The notes: generated from the sequence alone by a model not told the origin. A DNA stretch of 64,000 nucleotides from Pestalotiopsis fici W106-1 (GCF_000516985.1 NW_006917097.1:868001-932000); one strand, 5' to 3'. Numbered from the stretch's first letter, positions 36,301 to 49,709 are shown. Made by a program: numbers and translations.

Positions 36301-37889
36301 TATAGACCCGGCACGGCTTTCGCAAGGCGTTTACTTTGCGTGTCAAAATTACACAGCATCCTTCTATTTCCATATCGCATTCAAAATATCGATCATCCCG
36401 CAGAGCAAATGACCATTGCTGGGGGATTGGGGGAGGGGGGTCAAAGGAAGGGAAATGCGGGTTCATCGCGGGGACGGAGAGTCGGTTTCATGGCCCTGGT
36501 CGTAAATCAACCAAAAGCGGCAGAAAACAATGTCGATGATACCTGAATCCCGGGGGAGTAACAGACCCCATCGAGATACTAGAGAGAAGCTGAGAAGATC
36601 CCCCCATCCAAGTCGGTGTTTCCGTATTCCCCTTTTGCCAAGCACTACCAAACAATGACCCCTCCTCGTCTCTCTCCATCTCTCCATCTCTCTATGCTGC
36701 CGCCTTGTCCGGCCGGCTATCGATTACAGTCAACTGCCCTCTCTCTTCCAAGCTTCGCATCATGCATGTGCATGTTGAGCCATGTTGTGGCGCCCCAGCC
36801 TTCTGCAATTCGACGTCTTTGTAACACCTCGACCCAGCACATTCTTTTGCACGTGTAATGTACTGTAGGTTGTAGGGGTGCGGGACTAGAGGGCAGATAG
36901 ATTTGTGACTTTTTAGCGACACTGTCAATGGACACACGTAATAGTCGGCGATTATCTAAAGCTTCTTCTTCAATAGAGAAAGATCATGACAATTTTTATG
37001 ATTTTTGTAGCAAAGACACAAACACTGACTTGAACCCACAGCCCGTAATCAGCAATGATCTATCCCCCCTCGCCACACTCAAATCTCGTGTACGCGTAAA
37101 CAGACCAAGAGAGGACAGAAAAAAAAGTCAGCCCGAGCCTGCGTATACTCGGATACTGCTTTTCATTGGCAGTGCTTCCAAACTCTAAAATCCGCCCAAA
37201 TCAAGGTAATTAGATCGCGGCCGGCACAGTTTCCAAAGTGTCTTCGGCCGGTCGCCCAAAATCGTGGCAAAGTCCTCTCACGTCCGCATTAGGACCGGTA
37301 GGTTCGATAGCCGAGCCATCATGTTGCTGGCGACTCGAGATGGCAAACAAGTAACATTCGGCATTTTCCTTATACCTGAGTTATCCCAAGGCATGGCAAA
37401 ATATCAAATGGTTGAATCTAATGCACGAATAGTAAAGATGTGGCGAGATCAGTAACGACTCGTTGGTTCAATTCAGAGCAGTTGGGACCGCAAACAATTC
37501 AATGGCAAGATTAATGGCATTCAAACCAAAGAGACTATATCACCACACGAGCATTCATGGCATAGATATTTCTGGTGCGGAAGAATCGTTGGGTCCTTTC
37601 GAATAGGAATGCATGATGGCCTTTAGTTCTGGGCCATGAATTTAGGAAACAATCAGTCTCTCATAATACGGCACCGGTCCTCTCTATGAGTACTAAGGAC
37701 AGACCAATTGTAAACCGCATTCTCTGCAATTGCAACAGCCCGTTCAAAACTCATGACATGGAGTAATATACAGTATTGAAACCAAAGCATTACACCACCA
37801 CCAGACCTCCCTGCCCCTCTCTTTGCAGCCTCGCCGAATCTCCAATACTGTAACGTACTCCTTCATCCGATTCACAGAAGATGCTCAAC

Positions 37890-40800
37890 CTAGGCGGCCT
37901 CGATAAAGGTAGGCTCGGGGGCAATCTCCCATGACAGGGGAGTGCTGACGCACGCCTCGTCGGTCGGGCTGGCATCAATTGGGAAAATGCCCTCAGAAAA
38001 GGGAATCGGGCTGGTCATGGTGGCCAGACCACTGCCGTTGCCGCCGTTGCTGTTGGTGGCTGTCGGGCCCGAGGTCACTGTACCGGTGGCCAGAGAAGGA
38101 TCGACGAGGGTACCATTCTGGCATTGTTCAACTATGATATACACGAGTCAGCAAAATTTCTCTTAGTTCCTGGATATTTGAGACGTGAAGAATAGAGCAG
38201 GGCGAGGAAAAAGCAACTCACCTCTGTACAGAGCCAGAGAGATGGCAACACAGCCCTGAGGCCACTGCGAAGCCGGTGTAAAGGTGGCATAGACCTGTCC
38301 GGAACCGACCTGGCAGAAACCAGCCTCGCCCCGGTAAAAGGCCGGGTTGAACCAGTGCAAGATTCCGTCGACCGACGAGAACGTGGTCGTGACGGCGGCA
38401 CTCATCATCGAGGCGGCCAGGGGGGTATAAGCATCGGTTGATTCCGCAGCAATGAACTCGCCGCCGCTGCTCAGCTGTCCGCTGGTCAGGTTCAGGGGAA
38501 TGGCATCACTGCACGACACAGGGTTGGGGGAGTCTTCGCCGCCGAGGAAACCGCCAGTCGGCACACGGAACACAGCTCCCACGGACCCAGAGCCCCCGTT
38601 GACACCATTGGTGCCACTTCCCTGGGCCTGAGCAGCACCTCCGTCGTTGAGAATGCCAGCAATGATGGTCTGACCTGGCATGTCCTGGACTCCGGGAACT
38701 CCATTGGTGGACGACGCAGTCGACGAGGTGCTGGTTTGAGTTCCCGCAGAGTCATTTGAAGTAGTCGCACTGACCATGGTACTGATGCTACCGGGTCCAG
38801 TGACTGCTGGCGAAGAGGTTGTTTCCGTGTTGGTCACAGAACCAGTGGCGGAATCGGAAGCGGTACCAGTGGTGGTGGTGTTTTCGTCCAGGACGACAAT
38901 TACGGCCTTTGCTGCGTCCACAGCTTCAATGATGTTGAAGAAAGAGTTGCCCGGGACGCTCAGCAGGGCACCACTCGGCGATGTCAGCTTGTCACCTCCA
39001 CCACACTTCTCAATGTCACTCTCGAGGCAAGATGCGCTGCAGCTGGATCGGTCGGGCTCAAGTTCGAGATTAGCCGACTTGAGTTCATTTCCGCAGAAGC
39101 AGTCTCCTTGGTTGTTGGCCGACAGAGTAAAGTTGGCTCCAGCGCAGACACCAGCACATCCAGAAGCTGTGCCGCTTGCCGTCGCATCTCCAATGAAGTT
39201 TTGAGAATCATCTTCCGTGAAGGGAGTGGTGACTCCATCGAACAGGTAGCATCCCAGATACTGGACCACAAAGCTCCTGTCAGCTTGACTGACATTAGTA
39301 ACGGGATCAAACGTTGTCAGGTTGACATATGTGCCCGTCTTGTCAGGGACCTGCTCCGTGTCAAAGACGGCGGCAAAGCTGCGAACAACCCTCGAGGTGA
39401 CTGTGATAGTCGGGCGGCCCGAGATTTCCGTGGTGGAAGCCGTCGATGACGTTGTGGCCGTGGAAGAGCCCGACACGTCGCTTTGACTGCTAGTGTTTGC
39501 ATCAGTGCTTTGAGTGGATGTGCCCTGGCTTCCAGTGCCAGTCTCTGTGTTGGGAGTCGTTGTAGGTTGGCCTTCACTGCTAGATTCGGTACCCTGAGCG
39601 GTTGTGCTCTGGCTCGCCGTGTTTGTATCAGTAACCGAGCTTGTTGCGGATTGGCTGTCAGTGCTGATGTCAGAGCCTTGAGAACTCGTGCTGATGGTGT
39701 TGGTGCTTGCATCTGCCGTATTGCTGCTCGTCGAAGCAGAGTCGGTGCTGCTGCTGGTAATACTGGCGTTAGACTCGGTGCTAGTAGGCGAGCTGCTACC
39801 AGTGTTGCTGGCAGTATTGGTATCAGTACTGCTCGATGAGTTGCTTTCAGTGTTGGTAGCAGTGTTGCTCTCGGTATTGCTGGCAGTGTTGCTCTCTGTA
39901 CTGCTCGATGAGTTGCTTTCAGTGTTGCTGCCAGTGCTACTTGCAGAGTTGGTGTCGGTACTGCTGGCAGACCCGCTGGATGTGCTGCTCTCCGAAATGC
40001 TCAAAGTGCTGCTATCAGTTCCACTCGCAGTACTGCTGGCAGATTCACTCGCAGTACTGCTGGCAGATTCGCTCGTAGTGCTGCTGATGGATTCGCTCGC
40101 AGTGCTGCTAGACGTAATGGAAGCAGTGTCGCTCGAGGTGATGGAAGGTGAGCTAGTAATGCTTGAAGCAGTGCTTGAGACCGAGGTCGTTGGGCCTGCG
40201 GACGATGTGACTATATCAATATGGTTAGCTGGTGTTGGTTGACAATGCATGTCCTCGTTCCAAAAGTGTCAATGTATCCCAGAGAGACCCATTGACGTAG
40301 GAATCTTGTATAAACAAGCCCACGAGACATATGACGTGTCTCGGGACCATCAATTCCATGCTTTAGAGCTATGAACTTTTTCAACTTACCTCCTCCAGTA
40401 CAGCCATAGGTGGGCGTGACCGTCCAAGTGTTGTACTGTCCCGTGTACCAGGGACCATTCGTGTACGTGGCAACAGCCGTGTTGACATAGACGAGACCTC
40501 CTGCATCGGAAGCATTGGGGCCACAGAAATGGCTTTGGTCGCCACTACACCGCTTGTTACAAGTGCTGAACCTCTCTATGCTTCCGAGGCCACTGCTGGC
40601 AATGTCGCTACCACAGATACAAATCGACTCGGCATTGGTGGGAGCCCGGAGTGCGGCCCACGATGCGCCCTGGGCATTACAGTATTCAACACATGTGTCG
40701 ACGGCCACTCTACCCGATGGCAGAGACGCTGGAGCCGCCAATGTCGGCGCCTCGAGGATGGACGCGCCGCCAGCGTAGCAGCCATAGGGAACAAAGGCCG

Positions 40801-41950
40801 CACCAGCCGCGGGAGTGACGGTTGCCACAAAGGAAACCGTCTTGGTCAGCGAAGGAGCTGTTTCATAGCTGACGGTATACTTGGACCTCGCGCTGACAAA
40901 AGCAGGAGTCGGTGAGCAAGTATAGGCGCCCGCCGGGACCGTCGAACCGGCAGCCGTGTAGAAGCCAGGGATGACTGGGGCAAGGCAGCCCATGAGCTCA
41001 GGATTGGCGTATACCGGCGCAGCGTTATTGTTGCCCACACCACAGCAATCCTGTCCCGTACAGCCGCTATACCGTGTTAGCCATGGTAGACACAATGTGA
41101 TCGGTGTAGTTAAACTCACCTTGTTCCGTCTGAGCACTTTGACTGGCACAGTTGATCGGTGCTGTCGTCATAAGCCCGAACACCCCAGCCAAAGTCGGCA
41201 CCGCAGAAGCAACGGAAACTGCCAGTGGGTTAGCATGCTCAGTCAGCTAGGGAATAGATGAAGAACCCACGTATTAGCGTCATCTCGGATTACCCGCGCA
41301 TATGGAAGCTTGAGGTCTGCGCAGTTTGCAAAGCATAGGTCGGGCGTGGCCACTGTCGTTTGGTAGAAGTTGGGGCCAGGAATTGTTGGACCGCCATTGC
41401 TACCGTAGAAGCACCCAAGTTTCTGATAGCCGGTCGCCAAGTTTGCAGGCACAAGACTGTCCTCCCTCTGGAAAGATGTGTCCACGTAGATGCTGATACC
41501 AGTAGCAGTGCCACAGTTCTCAGTCGGATCACCTGAACACTCAATGGCACAGGCGCTGTCAGCAGCAGGAGTCAGAGACTTGATGCTGTCACTAAGAGAC
41601 GAGCCACATGTACATCCTTGGTTGTATAGGCCAGTGTACTTGTACCCGTGGGCCCTACAGAACAGACTGCAATAGTTTCCGTTGGTTGTGGCATTGGTAA
41701 AGTCGTTGTTGTCGAATTGAATGTATGACAGTGAAGGATTGCCTTGGCCGTCTCTCGTGGTTGGGACACCAGGCGTATATTGAAAGGGGTCCACGCCACC
41801 TGGAGCGTTGTAGCACCCGAGGTACTGGAAACCCACGCCGGCACAACTATCGCCTTGATTCTGAAAGTAGTAACCCTGAGCATTCACATGGGTTGCGAAT
41901 GCCCAGGCCCCTACAAGGACCGCAGCCCTCGCCGTAGAGAACGACACCAT
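37890..41950 (-). CDS. Secreted multi-WSC-domain protein with Ser/Thr-rich stalk (1228 aa)
   Basis: Five exons on the minus strand: 41950-41271, 41218-41120, 41066-40390, 40210-38222 and 38131-37890 (introns 52, 53, 179 and 90 nt). The N-terminus is a signal peptide (hydrophobic AAVLVGAWAFA, cleavage near VNA-QG). Four Cys-rich WSC-like modules follow: FQYLGCYN, YQKLGCFY (its FRCFCGADFGWG spans intron 1), FVPYGCYAG, and, after the stalk, VQYLGCYLF. WSC modules bind carbohydrate and occur in wall sensors and secreted wall proteins. Residues ~486-745 are almost all Ser, Thr, Asn and Glu, likely O-glycosylated, with DNA-level repeats. The C-terminal ~200 residues form a Cys-poor domain of unknown type. 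No transmembrane segment or clear GPI signal is visible, so secretion or wall retention is more likely than a sensor. Another in-frame ATG at 41974 would spoil the signal peptide. Confidence 0.87.
39826..39927 (-). repeat. Direct repeat within the Ser/Thr stalk of the WSC protein
   Basis: The 30 bases 39826-39855 recur exactly at 39898-39927, a 72-base period that keeps the reading frame. Shorter SNTESN-type units surround them. This fits expansion of a glycosylated stalk by unequal recombination or slippage. Confidence 0.85.
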
Positions 41951-42964
41951 CTCGGCGCGACAGGAGCCCAACACGATACAGTAAAAGTGCTGATCTAAAA
42001 ACGCTGAAATGAGTGATCAATTAAACAGTCCAACAGGCAGGTTGCTTCTGTTTCTCCAACGAGTGTGAATGATGAGGACCGGCCAAGGAAACGCGGGTGA
42101 GGAAGACACCATAAATACCGTCTCTCAACCTTGTAATTGAAGCGGCAAAGGGATGCGTTCCAAGGCCATGGTCGACTTGGAATGCTCGGTAGTGGCACTA
42201 TGGCGGACCTTGATTCATTCCCATGAAATATCCCTGGAATGGTCGCGAAGATCATTCTAGTCTGCAATAGCGTCGATATCCAGCAAAAGGAGAAGCATGC
42301 GGCTGCATGCCATGTTTTACCAAGTACTGGGCTCCCTCAATCTTGTTTCATGGACAGATCTTGTCGGTGAATAACCTGCAATGTAGTCAATATACAAGTT
42401 GGACAGCACATATTAAGAGCAGACTCCAACAAAGAAGGCCGATCATCTCGTGCAAATGGTGCACTTTCATCCATCTGCTCACATTTCCCTGGTCTCAATG
42501 TGTCTCAGCCACCATCCCTCGGACAACTTTGATCAATAGTATCGGATTCCTTACCGCTAATATTACCCATTCCGTTCTCCCCAAGGGAGTTGTCGAATAA
42601 TTGATGTTCTCGAACCTAACAACAATACCCCGAGACTGTCCAATCTGTGCAGAGATGAGGTCGCAACATGATGCCCAAAACACGTCGGACTTGCTAGCTC
42701 ACCAATACTGTACTCCTATCAACGTCCTGCACACATGTGAATACAAGAAAGAACGCGGCACTTGAGATGAAGCTCATCACAACGAGATGGGTTGTACTGT
42801 ATCAATATTTCCATAGCTGGCAAGAGGTACAACATCCCGACCTCTAGGCTCCCGATTTCCTTGGAAGCAGGGTACGAAGCCAACAACTCCCTTTCTCCCA
42901 TGAGGTCATTCAAGCCCAAACGCCGTCATCCTTCTCTAAAATAACTAGTCAATACAAGACCTTC
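41951..42964. other. Intergenic region between the RabGAP 3' end and the WSC gene promoter
   Basis: About 1 kb separates two genes on the minus strand. It should hold the WSC gene promoter and the RabGAP 3' UTR. The frames at 42307-42600 and 42719-42919 are without recognisable content. I see no other gene. Confidence 0.55.
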
Positions 42965-45900
42965 TCATCCCTCAAACTCTACAATCGCTTCCTGCGTAGC
43001 TGGACGTGACTGCCCTGCTGGGGCTTCTTGAGTATCGATCAAAGTCTGACGCGTACCCTCTTGACCTTTGGAGCCTCCGGCTTCGGCGTCTGCTCCATCC
43101 AACAGATCCCGATCGGTCGATCGTACGCTGCGGCGTTCGGGGTCTGCAACGGCAGATCTGATCCCCTGAATGTCGTCTTCGTCCTCCTCATCCTCATCAC
43201 GTTGACCAGGCAGAGCATTCTTCTCCAGCTCACGCTGGGCCTCCTCCATGCGGCGGCGGACTTCGGCCGCTACTCGTGAGGCATCCGTGACAATGTTGTC
43301 CAATACGCTTCGTAAGCTACGTGTCTGGCCACCGGCGCCGGCCGGGGGTATGGGCAGTGTTGGGGCCGCAGCGCGGCTAAAGCTGGAAAAGGTTGTCAAT
43401 GCCGATGCAGGTGCGGCAGAGGTGGGAAGACCATCGATGACGTGTATCGAGCTTGGGAATGAAGATTCGAAAAACTGTTCAAGCAGTTCGTCGGCAAGCA
43501 CAACCATGCGGAATGTAGGTAATGTCATGTACAATGGGTTCGAAGGGTCAAGTGCCGCGTTTGCCTTTTCCGATTGTGCCTTGGATACAGTTCGATGAAG
43601 CTCATTGCCGTCGCTTGGCTTGCCAATAGCTGGCGGGTTTGGTTCCAAAACTGCCTTCTTCTTGTTCGCCCCGTCGCTGTCATTGGGTCCATCAAAAGCC
43701 AGCAAGTCATCATCTTCATCCTCATCCTCATCGTCGCCAATGGCAAAGGCACTTGGGTCAGCCGTCGGGCCCTCGTCGGATGAAGGTTCAGCGTGGCTCG
43801 TAGACTCCTTTGGGATATCATCCTGGTTGATGGGGTGATCCGGGTCTGCATACTCGAAGCATCTCCGAATGAAAGCACTTACACTGCCAAGGAATCGTTC
43901 GTTGACAGTTCCGCCAATTGGCGGACTGCCTGGTCCATTCGCTTCGACAAGCGTGCTCAAGGCTGGATTCGAACTGGACGCACTGAGCGAACCTTCGAGT
44001 CCTCGGCGAGAAAGGAACAGCAGAGCCTCGGAGATGCGAAGGATCCCTTCACGATCCACTTTGCCATCCCCATCATCATCATATAGTTCAAAGAAATACG
44101 TTATGGTTCCCATAATGTCCCGCTTTCCCTTGATCTGAGCTAGCCCAGTCACAACATTCTGCAGGGTCAGCGATGAGCTCGAGTCCACATCCCATTGTTT
44201 GAATAGTCTTTGCATGAACTCGTGGTCAGCAGGCTCTGGGCCACCGCCCCACGGAGAGAGTAGATTGTTGTTGGACTTTCTGAAGCTGCCAAAATAGGCA
44301 TTCGTGTCCTTGTCTGGGAACTGGTCGCGTACAGGCGATTTGGGGGTATCTGATACGGCCCATTTGGACATTGCGGCAAGAAACTCTCTGAAAGCGTCGT
44401 AGTCCATCAAACTGGTGCTTGGGCCTAGTCCAACACGTCCCCTTTCCACGACGGTATCCTGCTGGTCTACAAAGACGCCCGAAACCGAAAGCTTTGCTCT
44501 GTGAGCCTTGGCACGGCGTATTTTCTCTTCTTGCATGATGCGATCTCGCTGCTGTCGCTCGTAAAGAACTCCATAGAATCTGTCGTATAGTGCACTCAGC
44601 TCTTCGGGGTTGAGAAGCTTGCTGTCGGGGCCGAGGTTACGAATGGCTGTTCGCTTGGCAAAGTTCTCAATGTTATTGAGAACAGCGTCCTTGTTCTTGA
44701 GCCGGAGATCTTGAATGCTGCTGTGGGTGATTCCGGAGAATTCTTTAAATGCCACTACCATGAGTTCCTGGAATCGATTGATTGCCCGCAGCTTGGGGTT
44801 CTCTGATTTCGGGTGCGCTGACTCATCCAGGCGCGAGAAGTAGCCCTTCAAGACTGAGATGAATGCGCCATCATCGGTTGCATCCAGCAAGTCTTCGCCG
44901 TTGATCCGCAGAATGGCGAGGCCAACCTGGAAAAGGACCTTGGGGCCTTCGACGAAGAAGACGTCGAGAACACGGAAAGCAAAGACTAGAGGCATTGAGT
45001 TGATGTACAAGGAGAGGAACCAAGGAAGAGAGACGACTGAAAGCTGGACATCACTCTTGACAAGGTGCTCCCACAAAACCGGCATGGTCTTTTCGACCAA
45101 AGACTCGAACACTTTTTGATCTAGGAGGGTACCGTACATGGTCGTGGAATAATATCCTGGAACCAGCCTGTCGCAAAGTGTGGAGAGCAAGAAAAAGGCC
45201 TGGGCCTCGGACATGTAAATCAGAAGCGCGGCTACCACAATATTCATAGCCTGGCAGTAGCCAACATCGGGGTTGACCCAACTGTAGGCAGTCAGAACAC
45301 GGCGTAGTCTTCCGATACCGTCCTCGGTCTGGAATCCGGGGTATTCGGGAAGACTGCGGTTAAGATCTTTCTCAATCTCATCAATCGCTAGAGACTCCTT
45401 TCCAGAGAACTTGGCGAGGGTATCGGTATACAATGTCGGCGTTTCCAGGCGGAGGTACATGGAACCGGACGTCAGCTCCCACATTTCTCCTCTCAGGCGG
45501 TTTGGTAGACCGACTCGAATGAGCTTGTGGAAGGTGGGCTGGCGGATCAGTGTAGCGTTTCTCCCATTGTCGCGCAGATATTCAGCCCAGAGCCTCATTT
45601 TGGCGCGGTCCCTGAGCTTCTTGGGATCTCCCGGATAACGGAAGAGCATCCCCAGGCCAGCATCTGGCGGGCTGTCGCCCTTTTTGCCTTCAGGCCGAAG
45701 AAGGTATTCAGAATAGTTTTCAGAAACGACCTTTTTGAGTTTACCCACGTGTCCTACGGCGGCTCGCAATCCCTTCTTGAGCCCATCACAGAACCTTTCG
45801 CAGGCCTGTCGGCTCCCGGCAAGCTGGATCGTTATACGCTGCTCTTTGAGTTGACTCTTGTCCTTTTCCTTTGCTTCCTCTTGTGTGATACCGTTCCAAG

Positions 45901-46409
45901 TCGTAATGGCAAGGGCGAACTGGGGCAGGGGTTAGCCTGGGCACACGCAAATCTGGCAAAGAGTGTAGGCCTACTTGGAAGTTTTGGCTGTTGAGTCGCT
46001 CTACTCGACGGATGGCACAGAGTGGGAAGGTGAAGCCATTACCGCTGGGACCACCGCCATGAGTCTGGCCCGTAAAGGCTGACGACGCCGCTGTGCTGGC
46101 ACCGCTGACAAAGCTGGTTGGCGTCGTGGAAAAGCAGATGTAGGCTTCCGACAGGTGTAGCTTTCCGACATAGTGCCAGCCTCGTTCTCTATCCTTTTCG
46201 CCCTGGGTAACGTTTGACGGGGGAATGGTCAATTCGGCAGCAATCTCGTACAGGGGCGTCTGTGTGCTCGGGAGCCGAAACTGGTGCTGGAAAAGGGTCG
46301 ACTTGGCAGGATTTCTATCGGAACTGGTGAGATTCAGACCTGACATTGGATCAATCAGCTGCTGAGCAGCCGACTGAGCCTTTTGGACCAGATTTGAGAG
46401 GTTGAACAT
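42965..46409 (-). CDS. gyp2: Rab GTPase-activating protein, GRAM-TBC-EF-hand (Gyp2/Mdr1 family)
   Basis: Exon 1 is 46409-45975 and exon 2 is 45919-42965, with a 55-nt intron (GTAGGC to CCCCAG, phase 0). The product is 1129 aa. It should stimulate GTP hydrolysis on a Rab protein in endosomal or Golgi traffic. The N-terminus carries a GRAM-type membrane domain (~35-190; the splice joins RLNSQNFQ to FALAITTW). The TBC domain covers ~285-500 with the arginine finger in IEKDLNR (Arg333) and the glutamine finger in GYCQAMN (Gln368), so it should be active. Two EF-hand loops follow: a degenerate one (DVDSSSSLTLQN, ~722) and a canonical one (DDDGDGKVDREG, 759-770), suggesting Ca2+ control. Acidic, disordered stretches and a coiled region (VAAEVRRRMEEAQRELEKN) fill the C-terminus. 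This domain order matches fungal Gyp2 and animal TBC1D8/9 proteins. Confidence 0.93.
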
Positions 46410-49400
46410 GATGTCAGTGGGTTAACCCTGGAAGAAGTCCAAGGGCGTCGGTCAAAGCATGTCGTGGGGTCGTCTAAAGGTTTCAACTGCGGTCATCGGC
46501 GACCGCCCGCTTACAGTGGTGTATGCAGTCGTCAGGTACGTGTGCTGGTGATGGGTTGGCGACGTAGCGAGCGATCAGGAGAGAAGTTTCTGGGACGGGA
46601 TGAAGTGATTGTGTGGTCGGCGCAGCTGAAGATGAACAATTCACACACACACACACACGCACACACGAGTGAGTCTGTACCGTGGGGCTAGTTGGTTGGT
46701 AAGGTAGTGGTGGTCAATAGGAAACGGGAAGCCCCTCTGCGTTAGGAGGAGAAATGGATCCAGGGGTCGGCCAGACAGCTTCAGCCACAATTGCAACTCT
46801 GGTTGGCTGGCCCTGTTGAGAGCCGCTGAACTGCCACTTTAGCTTACTTACCTTGTTAAGGCTCAAGTCTCTTGACAATAACTGGTAAATGACATCCCTA
46901 GGCAAGTGCAACATACCTAGTACCACAGTAAATACTGCACCGAAACCCGGCAGCACATCATATGGCAACTACTACATTATAATGAATAGTACCTGACCAA
47001 CCCAATGCGATACAGTATACATTTTTATATCCCAATCCGGAGTGAGTAACTTGTGGTACCCGCCTCATTCAAAATCATGGCATTGCATGTGTCGATTGGC
47101 AAGTTAATCCATGTCATTTATCAACACATAGACTGGCAATCCATGTATGACTGACTGGATGATCATCATCACACTCGAACAAGTAAAGGGTGACGCTGCA
47201 GAGACATTTTTACTACAAAACGTGCACCCTCTTTGTCAACCATGCTTGTTGACGGAGCACTATCTATATAATTTTATTCTTTTTCCTCTTCTCAAATTGC
47301 ATTTTCTTGATGCACTATGATTATCTACATTTCTCCATGTAGCTACTAGACCTGCCTGCAATCATGAAATACTCGACTATATCTTCTGTGCTTAATATTG
47401 CTGTTTGTATATCTCTCTGTATGCTGGTCTGATGCATGCCAGAAAGAACCCTTAAGCATATACCTTGTGCATCTGCACGCAAGGCATTATTCGATCAATG
47501 TATGACGGCAGAACTTTTGGACACGGCCACCAAACACAAGTTCCGTCACACGCCTACATGTGGTCATTCATACAGGCTACACGGAAATGGCACATGGCTA
47601 TTCTTTCAGCTCGGAACATCAACGTGTCAAGGTCTCGTGACACGGTCGCGACGGTTCGGGTTACGACCAATCCTCATTACTAACCTAGTTTCTACTGTAG
47701 GTCACATAGCTCACTGCAGAATGAAAAACCACACACCAACGCCCTCGCCTCGAGAGACCCCCTATCTTGGCCGAAAATGCCAAGCTCAGGCTGACTCCGG
47801 AGATTACAAGGCTTTATTCTCCGCCAGCTGGGTCATGCTATACTAGTTAGGCCATATCCACGGCACCCGATCGGGACAAACTACGAGTCAAGAGGGATCC
47901 AACTACTTATACCCGAGCTGGCAGGAATGTGCAGAAAAGAAACCCATTCGGGTAGTGCTCGGGATTTTTCAAGAATTCATGTAGACACAGCAGGAATCCA
48001 GTCAGCGCACGACTAGTTTCGTATTGTATTCTAGCTTGGCTGCTGGAATGCTAAATACCGAATAGCCTTTGGTCATCCCAACGTCTCGTGGAGCAGGAAC
48101 AAGGATGTAGTCTGTACAAATTTTCAGATGCCGAACACAAGAAAGCAGAACAAACCCGACAAGAGGCCAGACATCGTCAGTGGGCCTCTGTTTAGTCAGA
48201 TGGATAAGTATGCAGTAGACTGCGCTCACCGCCGTAGGCACATGCTTAGGGGAGGAAGGATATTGTACATACTATGCACCCATCAGGGGATCTTGGGTCG
48301 AAATAAAGGCACGAGATGCTGTCAAATACACTACTACTTCAAGTGCGATCTACACGCTAGATACAGCCGATGGGAATACCTATACGAACAGATGTGATTG
48401 CTGATCAAGGATTGCTTCTAATCATGGACGAAAGAATGGAAAAAGGGACTCGGCTTGCCACTAGATGCACGGTAGAAGATGTCAAATTGTTCTTGAACCC
48501 ATTCTAGGCTTGAAATTGAATCATGTCAATACGCACGAAACAACCATCGTGGGTACGTACCTGTTCAGGTGCATGTAGGCAATCCCCAAAGAAGAATAAG
48601 AACAATGTGCAGGGAACTTTCCGCCAACGTAACCGAACGAGATTGAGTGAGCGCGTGGCTCCCCGCACACCCAAAAAAGCCGGCTGGCCGCCCGCGTGTG
48701 CAGGGTACATGTACCCAAAGTAGGGTAAAATAAGGCATGGCAGGAGATTTTTTTTGGGAAGGTTGACGGCGTTGCGCTGCAGCGTATAACGTCATACGAG
48801 CGATAAGACCGGGGCGGCGGCACTTTCGACTTTAGGGCCCGCGCGATCCTCAGCGTTGGGAAACCGGCCGTCGCATTGATGCTAGTCTAGACTCGTTGCC
48901 ATGAATCTTTTTTTTTCTGCCCTTCGTCGGAAACAAAACAGAATTAGGGGGTGTGGCCTCGGACGCGCTTTGATAATCAGGAGACAGCTGAGAAAAGTAG
49001 AGAGAGAAAAAAGAAGAGGGCGAGAAAAAAAAAAGAAAATTTATTCTAATTCTTCTTCTTGCAATATCAAGCCAAGTCTACCTCAGCTCAACCTCGCACC
49101 TCATCTGCAACCAATATACATACCCTGCATCGCATGTAAGCAGGGGAGTCGGCGCTTGCGACAAGGACACACCAGACACTGACGATTCGATTCCCAAATA
49201 ACGAGAGCCGCAGTCGATATCCTGGCGCTGGACCTTGTAGTTTTTTGGACAACACACTTTTGAACCGTACAACTCATCATCTTCACATTGACACTCCTGG
49301 ATCGGACCTCTAGCTGCCCTGATGCGCCGCTGCTAGTAGCAGTATCACAGGACTTCAACCCGGTTGCTAGCGAAAGAGACAAGCGTTTGTCTGTCGTCAG

Positions 49401-49709
49401 AAGGCCCCCCCGCTTCAGCGCAGCCGCCGCGGAACCACCAGTGCGCCCACGCACGAGGGGGCGATCGAACCCCACTGACAACAATTGTCGAAAGACTTGG
49501 ATAGAAATTGCGGCGGACTGGGGTCTCTTCGTCTGAAACTCGTCGTAAACAAAGGAAGCTGAAGGACCAAAGTCTAGGCGCAAGTGGGAATTGAGTCCAG
49601 TCCAAACCAGGAACGAAGCAGCGCCTGCGACCAGATAACAAACATAAACATTACATACATATCGCAAACACCAATATCTGCCTGCCTTGTCCAACATTCA
49701 TTCGACTGC
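46410..49709. other. Divergent intergenic region (3.3 kb) between RabGAP and PKA genes
   Basis: Two genes are transcribed away from this stretch, so it should hold both promoters. An AC microsatellite lies at 46641-46667. The frame 47436-47846 (+) is open but resembles nothing known. A purine-rich run (AGAGAGAAAAAAGAAGAGGG) near 48999 and C/T-rich sequence up to 49710 look like the PKA leader. No tRNA or other gene is supported. Confidence 0.5.
46641..46667. repeat. AC dinucleotide microsatellite
   Basis: About twelve CA units with one CG interruption lie about 230 bases upstream of the RabGAP start codon, inside its likely leader or promoter. Confidence 0.9.

Larger units (their letters stand above)
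31696..37889. other. Long intergenic stretch (~6.2 kb) without a supported gene
   Basis: The left end is the promoter of the disordered-protein gene, with GACA/GGAA/GAAA purine repeats at 31850-31905. A hairpin cluster with GGCGCTAG copies lies at 32490-32764. A CTA/CTG tract lies near 32991-33030 and a CGCT tract at 33336-33352. The frames 33969-34220 (+) and 37264-37455 (+) are open but start at TTG and match nothing I know. I see no transposase or tRNA. Confidence 0.45.

Noticed and set aside
37264..37455. 63-codon plus-strand frame (FGIFLIPELSQGMAKYQ)
   Set aside because: Begins with TTG and has no upstream exon that I could splice to it. Possibly a relic, but unsupported.
39688..40242. 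184-codon plus-strand frame rich in Leu and Val
   Set aside because: It is the antisense shadow of the Ser/Thr-rich stalk of the WSC gene; AGC/ACT-type codons read backwards give Leu/Val. No start context or domain.
37800..42000. WSC gene as a wall-stress sensor with a transmembrane helix
   Set aside because: No hydrophobic helix of transmembrane length after the last WSC module; the sequence ends in a soluble tail.
47436..47846. 136-codon plus-strand frame in the RabGAP-PKA spacer
   Set aside because: No domain, His/Thr-rich random composition and no leader features.
49170..49205. tRNA-like GATTCGATTCCC segment
   Set aside because: Resembles a T-arm B box, but no matching A box or foldable cloverleaf is found upstream.
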